Of a DNA stretch of 5,963 nucleotides, positions 5,888 to 5,963 are shown in pieces. The position numbers and the translations under genes are program-made. The notes under the pieces were generated by a model, which had not been told where the DNA came from, searched no databases, and saw nothing but the letters and a program-made list of their open reading frames with translations. Source of the stretch: Clostridiales bacterium (GTDB taxonomy: Bacteria > Bacillota > Clostridia > Christensenellales > Christensenellaceae); contig DOMW01000189.1 in the NCBI GenBank assembly GCA_003510345.1, positions 3,340 to 9,302 of the forward strand, in the 5' to 3' direction. Within the stretch, counting starts at the first letter, position 1. Every line of letters begins with the position of its first letter.

Positions 5888-5912
5888 TTAGGTAAGCGGG
5901 ATTTGAACCCGC
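5888..5912 (-). other. tRNA-like T-arm and acceptor 3' strand, probable tRNA remnant or attachment-site core
   Basis: On the minus strand GCGGGTTCAAATCCCGC (5896-5912) is a perfect T-arm: five G-C-rich pairs around TTCAAAT, which fits the universal TTCRANT loop. TTACCTA (5889-5895) with A at 5888 fits an acceptor 3' strand plus discriminator; no CCA is encoded. The bases upstream, where an anticodon arm should be, do not fold: the standard spacing gives a TTAATAA loop with only two of five stem pairs, and no long variable arm is visible. An isolated tRNA 3' end like this is typical of the remnant left by site-specific integration into a tRNA gene. The 5' portion could lie outside the window if the RNA is unusual. 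Confidence 0.5.
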
Positions 5913-5932
5913 CCCTGCACTGTTATTAAAAC

Positions 5933-5957
5933 GGAAACACTTTCCACCGTGGAAAGT
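5933..5957. repeat. Overlapping inverted repeats at the right edge
   Basis: ACTTTCCAC (5939-5947) and GTGGAAAGT (5949-5957) form a perfect 9-base inverted repeat around one base. The central TTTCC (5941-5945) can also pair with GGAAA at 5933-5937 across CAC, so two exclusive hairpins share one arm. With a one-base centre, the larger repeat is more likely a protein-binding palindrome than a stable RNA stem. Confidence 0.6.
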
Positions 5958-5963
5958 TATGAC

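Noticed and set aside
5888..5963. Complete tRNA gene on the minus strand
   Set aside because: Only the T-arm and acceptor 3' strand fit. At standard spacing the anticodon stem pairs at two of five positions, and no class II variable arm can be formed.

Overview
The window reads as chromosomal DNA of an anaerobic, Clostridia-type member of the Bacillota. The basis is a class I desulfoferrodoxin (superoxide reduction typical of anaerobes), a small sigma factor resembling the sporulation factors SigE/SigK, an nrdR-pgeF pair, strong AGGAGG-like ribosome sites, and AT-rich promoters set in genes of roughly even base composition. No single gene fixes the species.

All convincing genes lie on the minus strand, so transcription runs from right to left. 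Reading in that direction: (a) positions 5963 to 5423 hold no convincing gene. This stretch contains a tRNA-like T-arm with acceptor 3' strand but no matching anticodon arm, two competing hairpins, and candidate promoters. (b) 5422-3629 encodes a methyl-accepting chemotaxis protein with two membrane segments and what look like two HAMP units, followed by a good intrinsic terminator (3547-3584). (c) 3545-3300 is an unexplained GC-rich gap with a weak small ORF. (d) 3256-2018 encodes an HD-domain dNTP triphosphohydrolase (Dgt-like) behind an extended -10 promoter. (e) A 47-base dyad (1954-2000) precedes dfx (1926-1555), which ends in a strong intrinsic terminator (1498-1529). (f) A sigma factor (1384-824), nrdR (717-256) and the start of pgeF (254 to beyond the left edge) form the last transcription group.

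Functional links: nrdR and pgeF are separated by one base and should be translationally coupled. nrdR has its own extended -10 promoter but no terminator separates it from the sigma gene, so it can also be read from upstream. The Dgt-like enzyme (dNTP breakdown) and NrdR (repressor of ribonucleotide reductase) both touch dNTP supply but are separate transcription units here. Dfx stands alone as an oxidative-stress gene.

Three predicted starts were moved inward from the longest ORF on ribosome-site and family grounds (nrdR, dfx, chemotaxis receptor), and a fourth (HD hydrolase) was moved on ribosome-site and promoter grounds. The least explained parts are the right end (possible attachment-site remnant), the dyad before dfx, and the GC-rich gap at 3300-3545. 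I found no CRISPR array, insertion sequence, complete RNA gene or clear new multi-gene system.
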